Below, piece after piece: positions 50,676 to 59,493 of a stretch of DNA of 64,000 bases (position 1 is its first letter; each line of letters opens with the position of its first letter). Origin of the DNA: UBA6168 sp041752395 (GTDB lineage Bacteria > Bacteroidota > Bacteroidia > Chitinophagales > Saprospiraceae). A program made the translations under genes and the position numbers. The notes beneath the pieces are model-generated. The model saw only the letters and a list, made by a program, of their open reading frames with translations. It did not search any database and was not told the DNA's origin. The stretch is taken from NCBI GenBank assembly GCA_041752395.1, contig JBGSWN010000040.1, positions 6,423 through 70,422 of the forward strand, given 5' to 3'.

Positions 50676-53600
50676 TCAATTGCCAACTACCAATCTGCGC
50701 ATGGCCATGCTACCTTCCGAGCGTAGTTGTACGTTGTAAACACCTGCTGCCAAGCCTAGCAAATCAAGGCTCAAGTGGTCGGTCTGGCTGGCGAACTGCT
50801 GCCTTTTTACCAGCCTGCCCGTCATATCAAACACCTGTACTTCCAGTACCTGCGGCAATGCGTTTTGCAAAACAATCGTCGTATGCCCAACTGCTGGGTT
50901 CGGTTGGAGTGTTGCTCCTTGTCCCCAACTTGGTTCGCTGGTTCCCGTCAGGTTCTGCACGGTAACCGTCGTGCTGTTGACCGTGCAACCGTTTGCATCA
51001 GTGACGACTACGGCATACTCGCCCGCCATCAGATTTGAAAGGTCTTGCGCTGTCGAGAAGGACTGCCCGTTGCGAGTCCAAGCGTAAGTGTACGGCGTCA
51101 CGCCGCCCGTCACACTAATTTGCGCAGCACCAATCCCCGCTCCATTCACGTCGTTGGTCACGAGGTCAACCGTCAGTTGCAAGGCAGTCGGCTCCGTAAT
51201 GGTGAAGGTGAGCGTTTGCAGGCAACCAGCACCGTCCGTCACGGAAGCTTCGTAAACACCGTCGCAGAGGTTAGAAGCCATCGTGCCAGTTTGGCCGTTG
51301 CTCCAAAGCACACTGAATGGGGGCAGGCCACCGTTGATGGCGACACTGGCCGTACCGTTGCAGTTACCATTGCAAGTAGCGTTCGTGAAAGAAGGCGTAA
51401 TCATTGCCGCAGAACTTACCGTTACCGTGAAGCTGCAAGTTCCATTGTTGCCAGCAAGGTCGGTGTAACTGAATGTCTGCGTCGTCATGCCAATTGGGAA
51501 ATCAGCGCCAGAAGGCAAGCCGCTGGTTTGCGTGAGCAGCGCAGGATTCAGCGTACAGTTGTCCGTCACGGTCGGCAAGGCGAAGATGGCAGTGGGGTTG
51601 CAGTAGCTAATGGCAACGTTTGTAAGGCAAGTCAGTGCTGGCGCAATATTGTCCGTCACCGTTACCATGGCCGTGTTGGAAGTGCTGTTGCCGCTGCCAT
51701 CGGTGGCCGTCAGTGTGACGACGTGAACGCCAAGGTCGCTGCAATTGAAACTGTTCAGTGAAACAGTCCAGTTGGCAATACCACAGTTGTCCGTGCTGCC
51801 TGCATCAAACAGGGTTGGCGTGAGAGCCACGCTGCCGTTTGCGCCAAGCGACACCGTGGCATTCTGTAAAACAAGGGTGGGCGCCTCGGTGTCTGTCGCA
51901 ACCAAGGTTACTGTTTCTGAAAGGGAACAACCATGGAAATCGGTCACGACGACGGTGAAAACGCCCGAACCCAAGCCCGTCAAATTATCGGCTGTACTTC
52001 CGTTGGACCAATCAAAATCATAGCCTGCTGTACCGCCTGTTACCACTGATTGGATGGAACCGGTATTCCCGTTTGCGCAAGCTGGGTTAGTGGAAGTGAG
52101 CGTAATTGCCAACGGTTGTGGTTCGTGGATGGTGAAGTTCATCGTGCTGCTGCAACCACCGGCATCGGTGACGGTAGCGGAGTAGCTGCCAGCGCAAAGC
52201 CCAGTGCCGTCGCCGCCATTGCTCCAAGTAGTCGTAATTGGCTGAAGACCACCTGAAATGCTCAAGCTGGCGGCGCCATCACAAGCGCCTGCACAGCTTA
52301 CGTCCGAGAGGACGGCAGAATAGGTGAGCACATTGGCCACGGTTACGTTGAAACTGCAAGTGCCCGTGTTGCCGGAGGCATCGGTGTATTTAAAGGTCTG
52401 CACCGTGGTGCCAACCGGAAAATCGGAGCCGGAAGGCAAGCCTGCTGTTTGCGCAAGCAAAAACATGTCCACGCCACAGTTATCCGTGACGGTTGGGAGC
52501 GCAAAGTCCACAGTGTTGTTGCAAGCCGAAGCCGATAGGTTGGCGGGGCAAGTTAGCATCGGCGCAATCAGGTCAACCACCGTCACATCGGCGCTGCCGA
52601 CTGTTTCGTTACCGCTACCGTCGGTGGCAGTGATAACCACTGTTTGTATTCCGATTTGGCTGCAATCAACTGAGGGTAAGCTGACCGACCAGTTGGCGAT
52701 GCCACAGTTGTCACTGCTGCCGCCATCGAAATCGGCACCGTTCAGGTTGGCCGTGCCGTTTGTGTTCAAATTGACGGTGATATTTTGCAAAACGAGGTCT
52801 GGCGCGTCCGAATCCACACCAACGATGTTGGTAGTTAGCGTTGCCTGGCAACCATGTGCGTCCGTCACCGACAAGGTGTAAGTGCCGACAGCCAAGCCGC
52901 CTGCAGTTGCCACATTGCTGCCGTTTGACCAAGCCAAGCTGTAAGGTTGCGTGCCACCATTCACTGCCGCTGTTACGGTTCCGTCTGCAACGCCAGCCGG
53001 ACAAGTAGCATCATTGTGGAACAATTCGGCTACCGTCAATTGGGCAGGTTGCGTGATATTAAAAGTCAAAAGTTGCGAGCAACCCGAAGCATCTGTCACC
53101 GACACGGTGTAAATTCCAGCTATAAGATTGTTGGCCGAAGCTTGGGTGTTGCCGTTCGACCAGTTGTACTGAACTGGAGCTGCTCCGTTAGTCGTCGTCA
53201 CTGTTGCGCTGCCAGTAGCAGCACCAAAACAGGTTGCGTTTGTGGTGGTTACGGATGCTGTGAAGGAGCAAGCAGCGGCGTTCACGTTTGCTGTCGCAAT
53301 GGCCGAGCAGCCGTTCAGGTCAGATACCGTCACGCTGTAAGCGCCCGGCGCAAGGCCAGTGATGCTTGCGGTAGTTTCACCATTGCTCCAACTGTAAAAA
53401 TAGACCGGTGTGCCGCCGCTGGCGATGACGCTGGCTGTGCCGTTGTTCAGGCCAGGTGCGGTTTCTGCCGTTGCCGAAACGGCGATGCTGAGGGCAGTGG
53501 CAGGTTGGCCAATGGTGGCCGTTCCAGTAACCGAACAGCCGTTTCCATCGGTTGCGGTCACGGTGTAAGTGCCTGCTACCAAACCATTCGCTGTTGGAAC

Positions 53601-56600
53601 ATGGACGCCGTTTGACCAAGTGTAGCTAAAGTTGCCATTTCCGCCAGCCGCTACCGCAGTTGCTGAACCGGATGGGAAGGCAAAGCAAGTGGCATCCATC
53701 GAGTTGACAAAAACAGTGACTGGCGGGGAAAGGGTTACCGTTGTGCTGGCGCTGGCAGTGCAGCCGTTAGCCGCATTGGTGACGGTCAAAGTATATGTTC
53801 CAACCGCATTTACCGAAGGCGTCAGGGTATTCGCACCAACGGTGATGTTGCCGTTCGAGGTCGTCCAAGCGTAGGATAACCCGACACCCTGAGAAGAACC
53901 CGAGCCATTCAATTTGCCACTCAAAACATTGCAGGTCAGGCTAAACCCTGGGCCTGCATTTGCGATAGGTGGGGTGGTGTTGAGAGTAACAGCAACCGTG
54001 GCCGAACTGGCGCAGCCACTCTGCACATTCGTTGCAGTAACGATGTAGTTGCCAGTTGCACTGACGCTCGGGTTCTGCTGGTTGGAGGTGAAGCCGTTCG
54101 GGCCTGCCCAAGCATAGGTCACGTTGCCAAAAGCGATGGCGTTGAGGGTGACAGGCGCTGCCGTACAACCAATGAAGCCGCCAGTAGCTTGGAGTATCGG
54201 CAGAGAAATGGTTTCATTCACCGTGGTGGTAGCCACCGTGCTGCAACCGCTCAATGTATCCGTTACAGTCAAAGTATAATCGCCAGCAACGGTCACTACA
54301 GGGTTTGAAATATTAGAAGTAAAACCGTTTGGCCCAGTCCAACCAAAGCTGGTGTTGTTTGGGACAAAAATCCCCATCAACATTACGGATGGAGAAACAC
54401 AGGTAATCGTGCCGCCTTGCACTGAAACAATTGGGGCAGTGGTATTTTCATCCACCAAAACCGCATCTGAATTTGTGCAACCATTAGTTGTGTTTGCAAC
54501 CGTAAGTACGTAAGTACCAGCAGCATCCACGGTAGCGGTTTCGGTATCATCGCCTGCGGCAATATTGCCGTCCAACGTCGTCCAAGCATAAGTAAATTCA
54601 GCGCCTTGTGAAGTGCCTGCACCGCTCAGTTGCAACGAAGTTGCAACACAAGTCAACGTTGCGTCAGCACCTGCATCTGCCACAGGAGCGAGGGTGTCCA
54701 CGGCCACAGTCGCCACGGCCATTGCGGAGCAACCATTCAGTGTGTCCAAAACGGACAGGGTGTAGTCGCCTGGTTCGGTTGCTGTTGGGTTCGGCTCGTT
54801 GGTGGTAAAACCATTAGGGTCAGTCCAAGTCAGTGAAATAGCAGTGGTTGAGGAAGTAAAGCCCAGCGTTACCGTTGCGCTTACGCAAGTCACATTGCCT
54901 CCAATCGCCGTTAAAACGGGCGGTTGATTGTCTGCCAAAACAGGGGCAGTCGCAACGCTGGTACAGGTCGTCAGCGTATCAGTGATGGTAAAAATATAAT
55001 TGCCAGCCTCCATCACCAAAGTGTCCAATTCGTCAGAGGTAAAGCCGTTTGGGCCAGTCCAGCCGAAGCTGGTGTTCATGGTATCTGCCGTCGCAAGCAA
55101 TAGTACCGTTGGCAAATAACAGGTCAGCGACCCACCCGTCACGGAGAGCACCGGCGGGTCGTTGTCACCGGTCACGAAGGCCGTGTCAATTGCGGAGCAG
55201 CCATTTTCCACGATTTGAACCGTGAGCACATAAGTGCCTGAATGGTCAATATCGGGGGTGAGGGTGTTTGCGCCCAGAAAAATATTGCCACCATTGAAAG
55301 CCGTCCAATTTGTTGTGATGGAGTAGTTTGGTGCAGCACCACCGAACCCTTGCAGGGCAAGGATAGTATTGGTACAAGGTGTGTTCACGTCCACTCCGGC
55401 ATCCGCAAATGGAGCGATTGTGTCAATGGTCACAGCGGCTATGGCCATTGCGGAGCAACCATTCAAAGTGTCCGTCACGGTCAGGGTATAGTCGCCTGCT
55501 TCCGTCATGACGGGGTTTGGCTCATCGGAAGTAAAGCCGTTCGGGCCGTCCCAAGCCAACGAAATATCGCTAGTGGAAGCGGTGAAACTCAAATTTACAG
55601 TGGTATCGGCGCAGGTGATTTGGCCACCTGTGGCAGTGATGACAGGCGCAGCATTGTCCGCCAAAACCGTGGCCGTTGCAACACTGGTGCAGGTCGTGAT
55701 GGTGTCCGTGATGGTGAAAACAAAGTTGCCTGCCTCCGAGACACTTGGGTTCAATTCATCGGAGGTGAAGCTGTTTGGGCCAGTCCAACCAAAGTTGGTG
55801 TCCATCGTGTCCACTTGTGCGGACAGGGTCACTACTGGTGAAAAGCAGGTCAATGTGCCGCCCGCCACGGAGAGCAGCGGCGGGTCGTTATCGCCCGTCA
55901 CGATGACTGTGTCCATTGCGGAGCAGCCATTTTCTAAAATTTGAACCGTGAGTACATAAGTGCCAGCGTGGTCAATGTCTGGCGAGAGGCTGTTTTCGCC
56001 TGCGGCAATATTGCCACCATTGAAGGCCGTCCATTGAATGGAAAGGGTATGATTTGGGCCGGCACTTACGCTGCCGCTCAGTGTTAATTCGGAGTTGGTG
56101 CAGGGGGCATTGACGTCCAAGCCTGCGTCAATCATCGGTGCGAGGGTGTCCACTGCGACATCAATACTGGCAGTGGTCACACAGCCATTGAGGGTATCGG
56201 TGAGGGTCAGCGAGTAGGTCCCAGCAGCCTCCGTGAAAACCACGAGCGAATCAGTGGTGGAGCTGAACTGGCCACTATTGGAGGCAGTCCATTCAAAAAT
56301 AGTGTTGATGCCGAGCACGCTTGCCAATCCGTCCAACTGAACAGTAGGATGGCCACAAGTCACATCGCCGTCGGCAGTGAGGGAGACAATTGGGAACGCA
56401 GGCTCCAGGGTGTAGCTGTAATCAGTGGCACAGCCGTTGGTGTCTTTTACCGTCAGGTCATAAATGCCAGCGATTAGGCCGGTAATGGTATCGGTGGTTT
56501 CACCGTTGCTCCATGTCAGTTGGAAAGGTGGTGCATCGCCGCTCAACTGAACGCCGAGCGCTCCCAATTGTCCGGTGCAGCCGGGCAGCACTGTGTAAAC

Positions 56601-56945
56601 GAGTGCCGCGCCCACCGGATTTGCCGGGTCTGGCAGCAGGATGTCATCGAGAATGACCGTGATATTGTCATCGTCGGTCACAGATACATTGTAAAGGCCA
56701 GCTGATTTGCCGGTAATGTCTTCGGTGATTTCTCCACCGCTCCAAACAAAGCTGTACGGGGCTGTGCCGCCACTGACGGAAATGAAAATTGCTCCGTCAT
56801 CGCCGTTCAGGCAGGTAGGAGCAAAGGTGCTGTCGAGCGTCACGACCAAGCTGTCGGGGAGCGGGTTGTCAGGAGTGCCTGCCTGCAATCCTCGAATAGC
56901 ACAGAAAAAGGTAAACAGTAAGAAAGGTAAATACGAATACTTCAT
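50676..56945 (-). CDS. Giant SprB-repeat/HYR surface protein with T9SS sorting domain
   Basis: 2,089 residues. The signal peptide is MKYSYLPFLLFTFFCAIRG. It has many SprB-type repeats (for example GDDGAIFISVSGGTAPYSF, LYNVSVTD) and Ig-like units. Two HYR-type blocks at about 1380-1540 and 1690-1840 share TDNCGIANW, TVTDNC and GTCSFNVTV motifs. A C-terminal type A T9SS domain fills about the last 80 residues (LQPNPAVGHTTIVLQNA, LEVQVFDMTGRLVKRQQF, LAAGVYNVQLRSEGS). SprB is the mobile adhesin of gliding motility; this protein may be an adhesin of that kind. It contains a tandem duplication of a 240-residue block at about 285-765. Confidence 0.92.
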   Translation of the reverse strand: MKYSYLPFLLFTFFCAIRGLQAGTPDNPLPDSLVVTLDSTFAPTCLNGDDGAIFISVSGGTAPYSFVWSGGEITEDITGKSAGLYNVSVTDDDNITVILDDILLPDPANPVGAALVYTVLPGCTGQLGALGVQLSGDAPPFQLTWSNGETTDTITGLIAGIYDLTVKDTNGCATDYSYTLEPAFPIVSLTADGDVTCGHPTVQLDGLASVLGINTIFEWTASNSGQFSSTTDSLVVFTEAAGTYSLTLTDTLNGCVTTASIDVAVDTLAPMIDAGLDVNAPCTNSELTLSGSVSAGPNHTLSIQWTAFNGGNIAAGENSLSPDIDHAGTYVLTVQILENGCSAMDTVIVTGDNDPPLLSVAGGTLTCFSPVVTLSAQVDTMDTNFGWTGPNSFTSDELNPSVSEAGNFVFTITDTITTCTSVATATVLADNAAPVITATGGQITCADTTVNLSFTASTSDISLAWDGPNGFTSDEPNPVMTEAGDYTLTVTDTLNGCSAMAIAAVTIDTIAPFADAGVDVNTPCTNTILALQGFGGAAPNYSITTNWTAFNGGNIFLGANTLTPDIDHSGTYVLTVQIVENGCSAIDTAFVTGDNDPPVLSVTGGSLTCYLPTVLLLATADTMNTSFGWTGPNGFTSDELDTLVMEAGNYIFTITDTLTTCTSVATAPVLADNQPPVLTAIGGNVTCVSATVTLGFTSSTTAISLTWTDPNGFTTNEPNPTATEPGDYTLSVLDTLNGCSAMAVATVAVDTLAPVADAGADATLTCVATSLQLSGAGTSQGAEFTYAWTTLDGNIAAGDDTETATVDAAGTYVLTVANTTNGCTNSDAVLVDENTTAPIVSVQGGTITCVSPSVMLMGIFVPNNTSFGWTGPNGFTSNISNPVVTVAGDYTLTVTDTLSGCSTVATTTVNETISLPILQATGGFIGCTAAPVTLNAIAFGNVTYAWAGPNGFTSNQQNPSVSATGNYIVTATNVQSGCASSATVAVTLNTTPPIANAGPGFSLTCNVLSGKLNGSGSSQGVGLSYAWTTSNGNITVGANTLTPSVNAVGTYTLTVTNAANGCTASASTTVTLSPPVTVFVNSMDATCFAFPSGSATAVAAGGNGNFSYTWSNGVHVPTANGLVAGTYTVTATDGNGCSVTGTATIGQPATALSIAVSATAETAPGLNNGTASVIASGGTPVYFYSWSNGETTASITGLAPGAYSVTVSDLNGCSAIATANVNAAACSFTASVTTTNATCFGAATGSATVTTTNGAAPVQYNWSNGNTQASANNLIAGIYTVSVTDASGCSQLLTFNITQPAQLTVAELFHNDATCPAGVADGTVTAAVNGGTQPYSLAWSNGSNVATAGGLAVGTYTLSVTDAHGCQATLTTNIVGVDSDAPDLVLQNITVNLNTNGTANLNGADFDGGSSDNCGIANWSVSLPSVDCSQIGIQTVVITATDGSGNETVGSADVTVVDLIAPMLTCPANLSASACNNTVDFALPTVTDNCGVDMFLLAQTAGLPSGSDFPVGTTVQTFKYTDASGNTGTCSFNVTVANVLTYSAVLSDVSCAGACDGAASLSISGGLQPITTTWSNGGDGTGLCAGSYSATVTDAGGCSSTMNFTIHEPQPLAITLTSTNPACANGNTGSIQSVVTGGTAGYDFDWSNGSTADNLTGLGSGVFTVVVTDFHGCSLSETVTLVATDTEAPTLVLQNATVSLGANGSVALTPTLFDAGSTDNCGIANWTVSLNSFNCSDLGVHVVTLTATDGSGNSTSNTAMVTVTDNIAPALTCLTNVAISYCNPTAIFALPTVTDNCTLNPALLTQTSGLPSGADFPIGMTTQTFSYTDLAGNNGTCSFTVTVSSAAMITPSFTNATCNGNCNGTASVAINGGLPPFSVLWSNGQTGTMASNLCDGVYEASVTDGAGCLQTLTFTITEPTALQLTVDLVTNDVNGAGIGAAQISVTGGVTPYTYAWTRNGQSFSTAQDLSNLMAGEYAVVVTDANGCTVNSTTVTVQNLTGTSEPSWGQGATLQPNPAVGHTTIVLQNALPQVLEVQVFDMTGRLVKRQQFASQTDHLSLDLLGLAAGVYNVQLRSEGSMAMRRLVVGN

Positions 56946-57088
56946 GTGTAAAAGGTTTTTGATAATGAATTATGTTCATGGGCGATTGGCTGTGCTCGCC
57001 CCGTTACTGAAAGGCTGATTTATTTTTTCTCAAAAGTGGACCTGCCCCACACTGTTGCGAGGCAGGTGCCCAGTAATTGAGAATCATA

Positions 57089-57226
57089 CTATTGCTCGGA
57101 TTCGGGAATTCTACCAGTACCGCAAGTCGCAACCTGCAAACTGCGGTTCCGGAAAAACATTGAAAAGGCCAAAACCAAATTGCTGACGAATGAATAAGGA
57201 AGGAAGGGCTTGCCACGCTTTCTCAT
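57089..57226 (-). CDS. Short ORF downstream of module A, uncertain
   Basis: 45 codons on minus from ATG at 57226, MRKRGKPFLPYSF then VSNLVLAFSMFFRNRSL, with a basic start and a hydrophobic centre. It lies about 100 bp after the hairpin of module A. No family recognised; coding status is unproven. Confidence 0.3.
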   Translation of the reverse strand: MRKRGKPFLPYSFVSNLVLAFSMFFRNRSLQVATCGTGRIPESEQ

Positions 57227-57331
57227 TTTATCAGAAAGACCAAGGACATGCTGGAAAGTCGAAAATCGGATTTTTGTACTGCTTAAAATCATGGGTCTCC
57301 GTGTGCTGCTAAATGAATTACCACCCCGTGG

Positions 57332-57379
57332 TCTCCCCTCAGCGAGAGGTCTTTTAAGTAACCCACCCCTGAGGGGAGA
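57332..57379 (-). ncRNA. Hairpin of module A (possible small transcript)
   Basis: TCTCCCCTCAG (57332-57342) pairs with CTGAGGGGAGA (57369-57379). On minus it is preceded by a 16-nt element shared exactly with module B (57384-57399). Downstream of a candidate promoter, this could be the structured part of a small RNA or a leader. Expression unproven. Confidence 0.35.
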
Positions 57380-57459
57380 GCAAGGCGAAAATTTCAAGGT
57401 GTATTAAATCAGACGATTGGGAATCAATGTTGTAATATCCACTATCACATTTGATGGCA

Positions 57460-57518
57460 CAAAGATTTGGGCAGACCCCTTAAACTGCGATTAAACACCT
57501 ATTAAAATAAAATTAAAA
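57460..57518 (-). promoter_or_regulatory. Module A promoter: four 11-bp-spaced TTAAA repeats and -7 box
   Basis: CTTAAAC, ATTAAAC, ATTAAAA and ATTAAAA begin at 57479, 57490, 57501 and 57512, exactly 11 bp apart. Eleven bp further lies the minus-strand -7 box AATCTTTG (57460-57467). This spacing is that of PhoB/OmpR-family operators (7-bp repeats, 4-bp gaps). Confidence 0.6.
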
Positions 57519-57617
57519 TGTGAAAAATAAGAATTTGTGAAGTGACTTATCCTGTGAATGCTGGCATTTTCGGATTTTTATTCGCTGACATTCCCATTGA
57601 TTTTTGATCAAAAAAGA

Positions 57618-57641
57618 AGCCCGACCAAAAGTAGCCGGGCT
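57618..57641 (-). terminator. Intrinsic terminator
   Basis: AGCCCG (57618-57623) pairs with CGGGCT (57636-57641); the A-run before it gives T-run on minus. The flanking TATCACTAATT and GGAACAA also flank the terminator at 50046. Confidence 0.65.
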
Positions 57642-57714
57642 CAGTATCTATCACTAATTGGAACAATAGCTTTTATGGTTGGGGGCTCTATTTTCAGTTG
57701 TTTTGATTAAAAAA

Positions 57715-57740
57715 GCATCTGCCTGAAATTGCGCAGATGC
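57715..57740 (-). terminator. Intrinsic terminator downstream of module B
   Basis: GCATCTGC (57715-57722) and GCAGATGC (57733-57740) form an 8-bp stem, with a T-run on minus (A-run at 57710-57714). It would end a transcript begun at module B. Confidence 0.7.
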
Positions 57741-57889
57741 CCCCTATTTTAATCAAAATCAATACCCTTAAATACTTGAAAGTGCCTCAGTTTTGCCGGC
57801 GCTTGAACCATCAGGGTGAGCAGCAGAAAACCAAGCTCATTGAATTTTTGATTTGCCTTAAAACGTTTTTTTAAAAGGCCGCCACACGT

Positions 57890-57935
57890 TCTCCCCTCAG
57901 CAACTTTCTATTTTCCAGAGTCCACTGAGGGGAGA
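57890..57935 (-). ncRNA. Hairpin of module B (possible small transcript)
   Basis: TCTCCCCTCAG (57890-57900) pairs with CTGAGGGGAGA (57925-57935), the same stem as module A. It is preceded on minus by the same 16-nt element (57940-57955). A downstream terminator exists at 57715. Expression unproven. Confidence 0.35.
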
Positions 57936-58040
57936 GTTGGGCGAAAATTTCAAGGCTATAGTAAATCGGGGATTGGAACACAATGCAGAAAACACTCACT
58001 TTAAATTTCTTGTGGCTTTCAGGATTCGCTTTTAATGACA

Positions 58041-58099
58041 CAAAGATTTAGTTGCAACCCTTAAACGGCAATTAAAGGAGAATTAAAATAAAATTAAAA
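58041..58099 (-). promoter_or_regulatory. Module B promoter: four 11-bp-spaced TTAAA repeats and -7 box
   Basis: CTTAAAC, ATTAAAG, ATTAAAA and ATTAAAA begin at 58060, 58071, 58082 and 58093, exactly 11 bp apart. The -7 box AATCTTTG (58041-58048 on minus) follows 11 bp later, the same layout as module A. It lies just after the kinase stop codon. Confidence 0.6.
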
Positions 58100-58110
58100 A
58101 GTGGAACCGG

Positions 58111-59493
58111 TCATTTTGACCGACGGAGTGGGATGCGGACAATGAAAACACTGCCCTTGCCGGGTGCAGATTTCAGCTCGATTTCACCCCCATGCAACTC
58201 GGCGACTTTTTGGCAGAGTGAAAGCCCAATGCCATGACCCTTCGCAACGCCTTGCACGTTGGTCGCTCGGTGAAATGCGTTGAAGACTTTCTCCTGCTCA
58301 TCGAGTGGAATGCCAATGCCGTTGTCGCTAAATTTTATCTCCAGCCGACTGGGCGTCGAAACCAAGGAGATATTGACCGTGCGGTCATTTGAAAACTTAC
58401 AGGCATTGTCCATGAAATTCAGAAAGGCAATGGAAAGCAACTGCTCGTTTCCCAGCACCGTAAGTGCCTCTTCATCATCGGGGAGTGCATCGTAGTCCAT
58501 CTGGAAACGGTAGTCTGGGTGCAATTTGACCAGTTCTTCCTGCGCCGTGAAGAGTGCTTCGTCCACCCGACAGGGTGTGAACCGGAAGCGCTGGTTGTCC
58601 ATGTTGGATTGGGCGAGGTGCAGCAGGCCGGTTGTTAACCTGACAAAAGCATCGGTATCATCGAGCAGGGATTGCAGCGTCGCTTGGTATTCTCTGGCAG
58701 AGCGGTCTTTCGATAAAATGACCTGAAGCTGGCTGCGCATGACGGCCAGCGGGGTACGAAGTTCATGCGAAGCATTGGCAACAAAACTCTGCTGCATCTC
58801 AAAAGCAGTTTCCAAGCGGCGCAGCATCAGGTTGAAATTCATCGCCAAGCGGGCAATTTCGTCGGTGCGGTTGCCCTCGTCGAGGCGTTGATCTAGACTG
58901 CCAGCGTTGATGCTGGCCACTTGGTCGTTCATGCTGGTCAGGGGTGCCAAGCCTTGTTTTGCGAAGAGCCAACCTGCCGGAACGGTAATTCCAATGCCCA
59001 CCAGCCAGCCGATGAGCAGAATTGTGCGCAGGTTTTGCAACTTTCTCCGCCCGAAGCGGTCGTAAGCAGAAGCCATCACCACAAACTCACCCTCCGCTTC
59101 CCGGTACCAAAGCCCTACCTGTTCAATATCCCCTGATTTGAAAAATATTTTGCCTTCCCGTCGCACCCGTTCTAAGATTTCTGGGGTGTAATAGGTCGTG
59201 ATTGGGTTTTCCACGCTGCTGTAGTCCAGTTCATTTTTATTGTCGAAAATCAGCACCTGCTCCTCCGGCAAGGCGGGAATCGAGTTTTTATCAATGATTC
59301 GGAGCAGTGCCTTGTCCACTTCTTGCACCATCACGAGCAAGCGGGCAGTGGTCGTTGCACGGCTTTCCAAGCGGTCATAAAATTCGACGCTGCGAAAACG
59401 AGCCGAGAAAACGAACACAGCAACCACGAAAAGCGTCAGGATGGAAGCCACGATGGCGCTGAAATGCAGGGTGAGTTTGGCAAGGATGTTCAT
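58111..59493 (-). CDS. HAMP-containing sensor histidine kinase
   Basis: 460 residues. Two transmembrane helices (about 10-32 and 157-178) flank a periplasmic sensor of about 120 residues. A HAMP linker (about 178-230, LTSMNDQVASINAGSLDQRL) leads to the phosphoacceptor ASHELRTPLAVMRSQLQ (His243). The ATPase domain has FMDNACKFSNDR (N box), FSDNGIGIPLDEQ (G1) and KGHGIGLSLCQKVAELHGG (G2). It overlaps the regulator gene by 4 bp. It is an inner-membrane signal sensor of the EnvZ/PhoR class, with unknown signal. Confidence 0.93.
   Translation of the reverse strand: MNILAKLTLHFSAIVASILTLFVVAVFVFSARFRSVEFYDRLESRATTTARLLVMVQEVDKALLRIIDKNSIPALPEEQVLIFDNKNELDYSSVENPITTYYTPEILERVRREGKIFFKSGDIEQVGLWYREAEGEFVVMASAYDRFGRRKLQNLRTILLIGWLVGIGITVPAGWLFAKQGLAPLTSMNDQVASINAGSLDQRLDEGNRTDEIARLAMNFNLMLRRLETAFEMQQSFVANASHELRTPLAVMRSQLQVILSKDRSAREYQATLQSLLDDTDAFVRLTTGLLHLAQSNMDNQRFRFTPCRVDEALFTAQEELVKLHPDYRFQMDYDALPDDEEALTVLGNEQLLSIAFLNFMDNACKFSNDRTVNISLVSTPSRLEIKFSDNGIGIPLDEQEKVFNAFHRATNVQGVAKGHGIGLSLCQKVAELHGGEIELKSAPGKGSVFIVRIPLRRSK

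Larger units (their letters stand above)
56946..58110. other. Gene-poor region with two OmpR-type modules
   Basis: 1.16 kb between the SprB gene and the histidine kinase gene. It holds two copies (57332-57518 and 57890-58099) of a module with an 11-bp-spaced repeat array, a -7 box and a hairpin, plus two terminators and one or two short ORFs. No conventional gene is present. Details are in the following entries. Confidence 0.7.
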
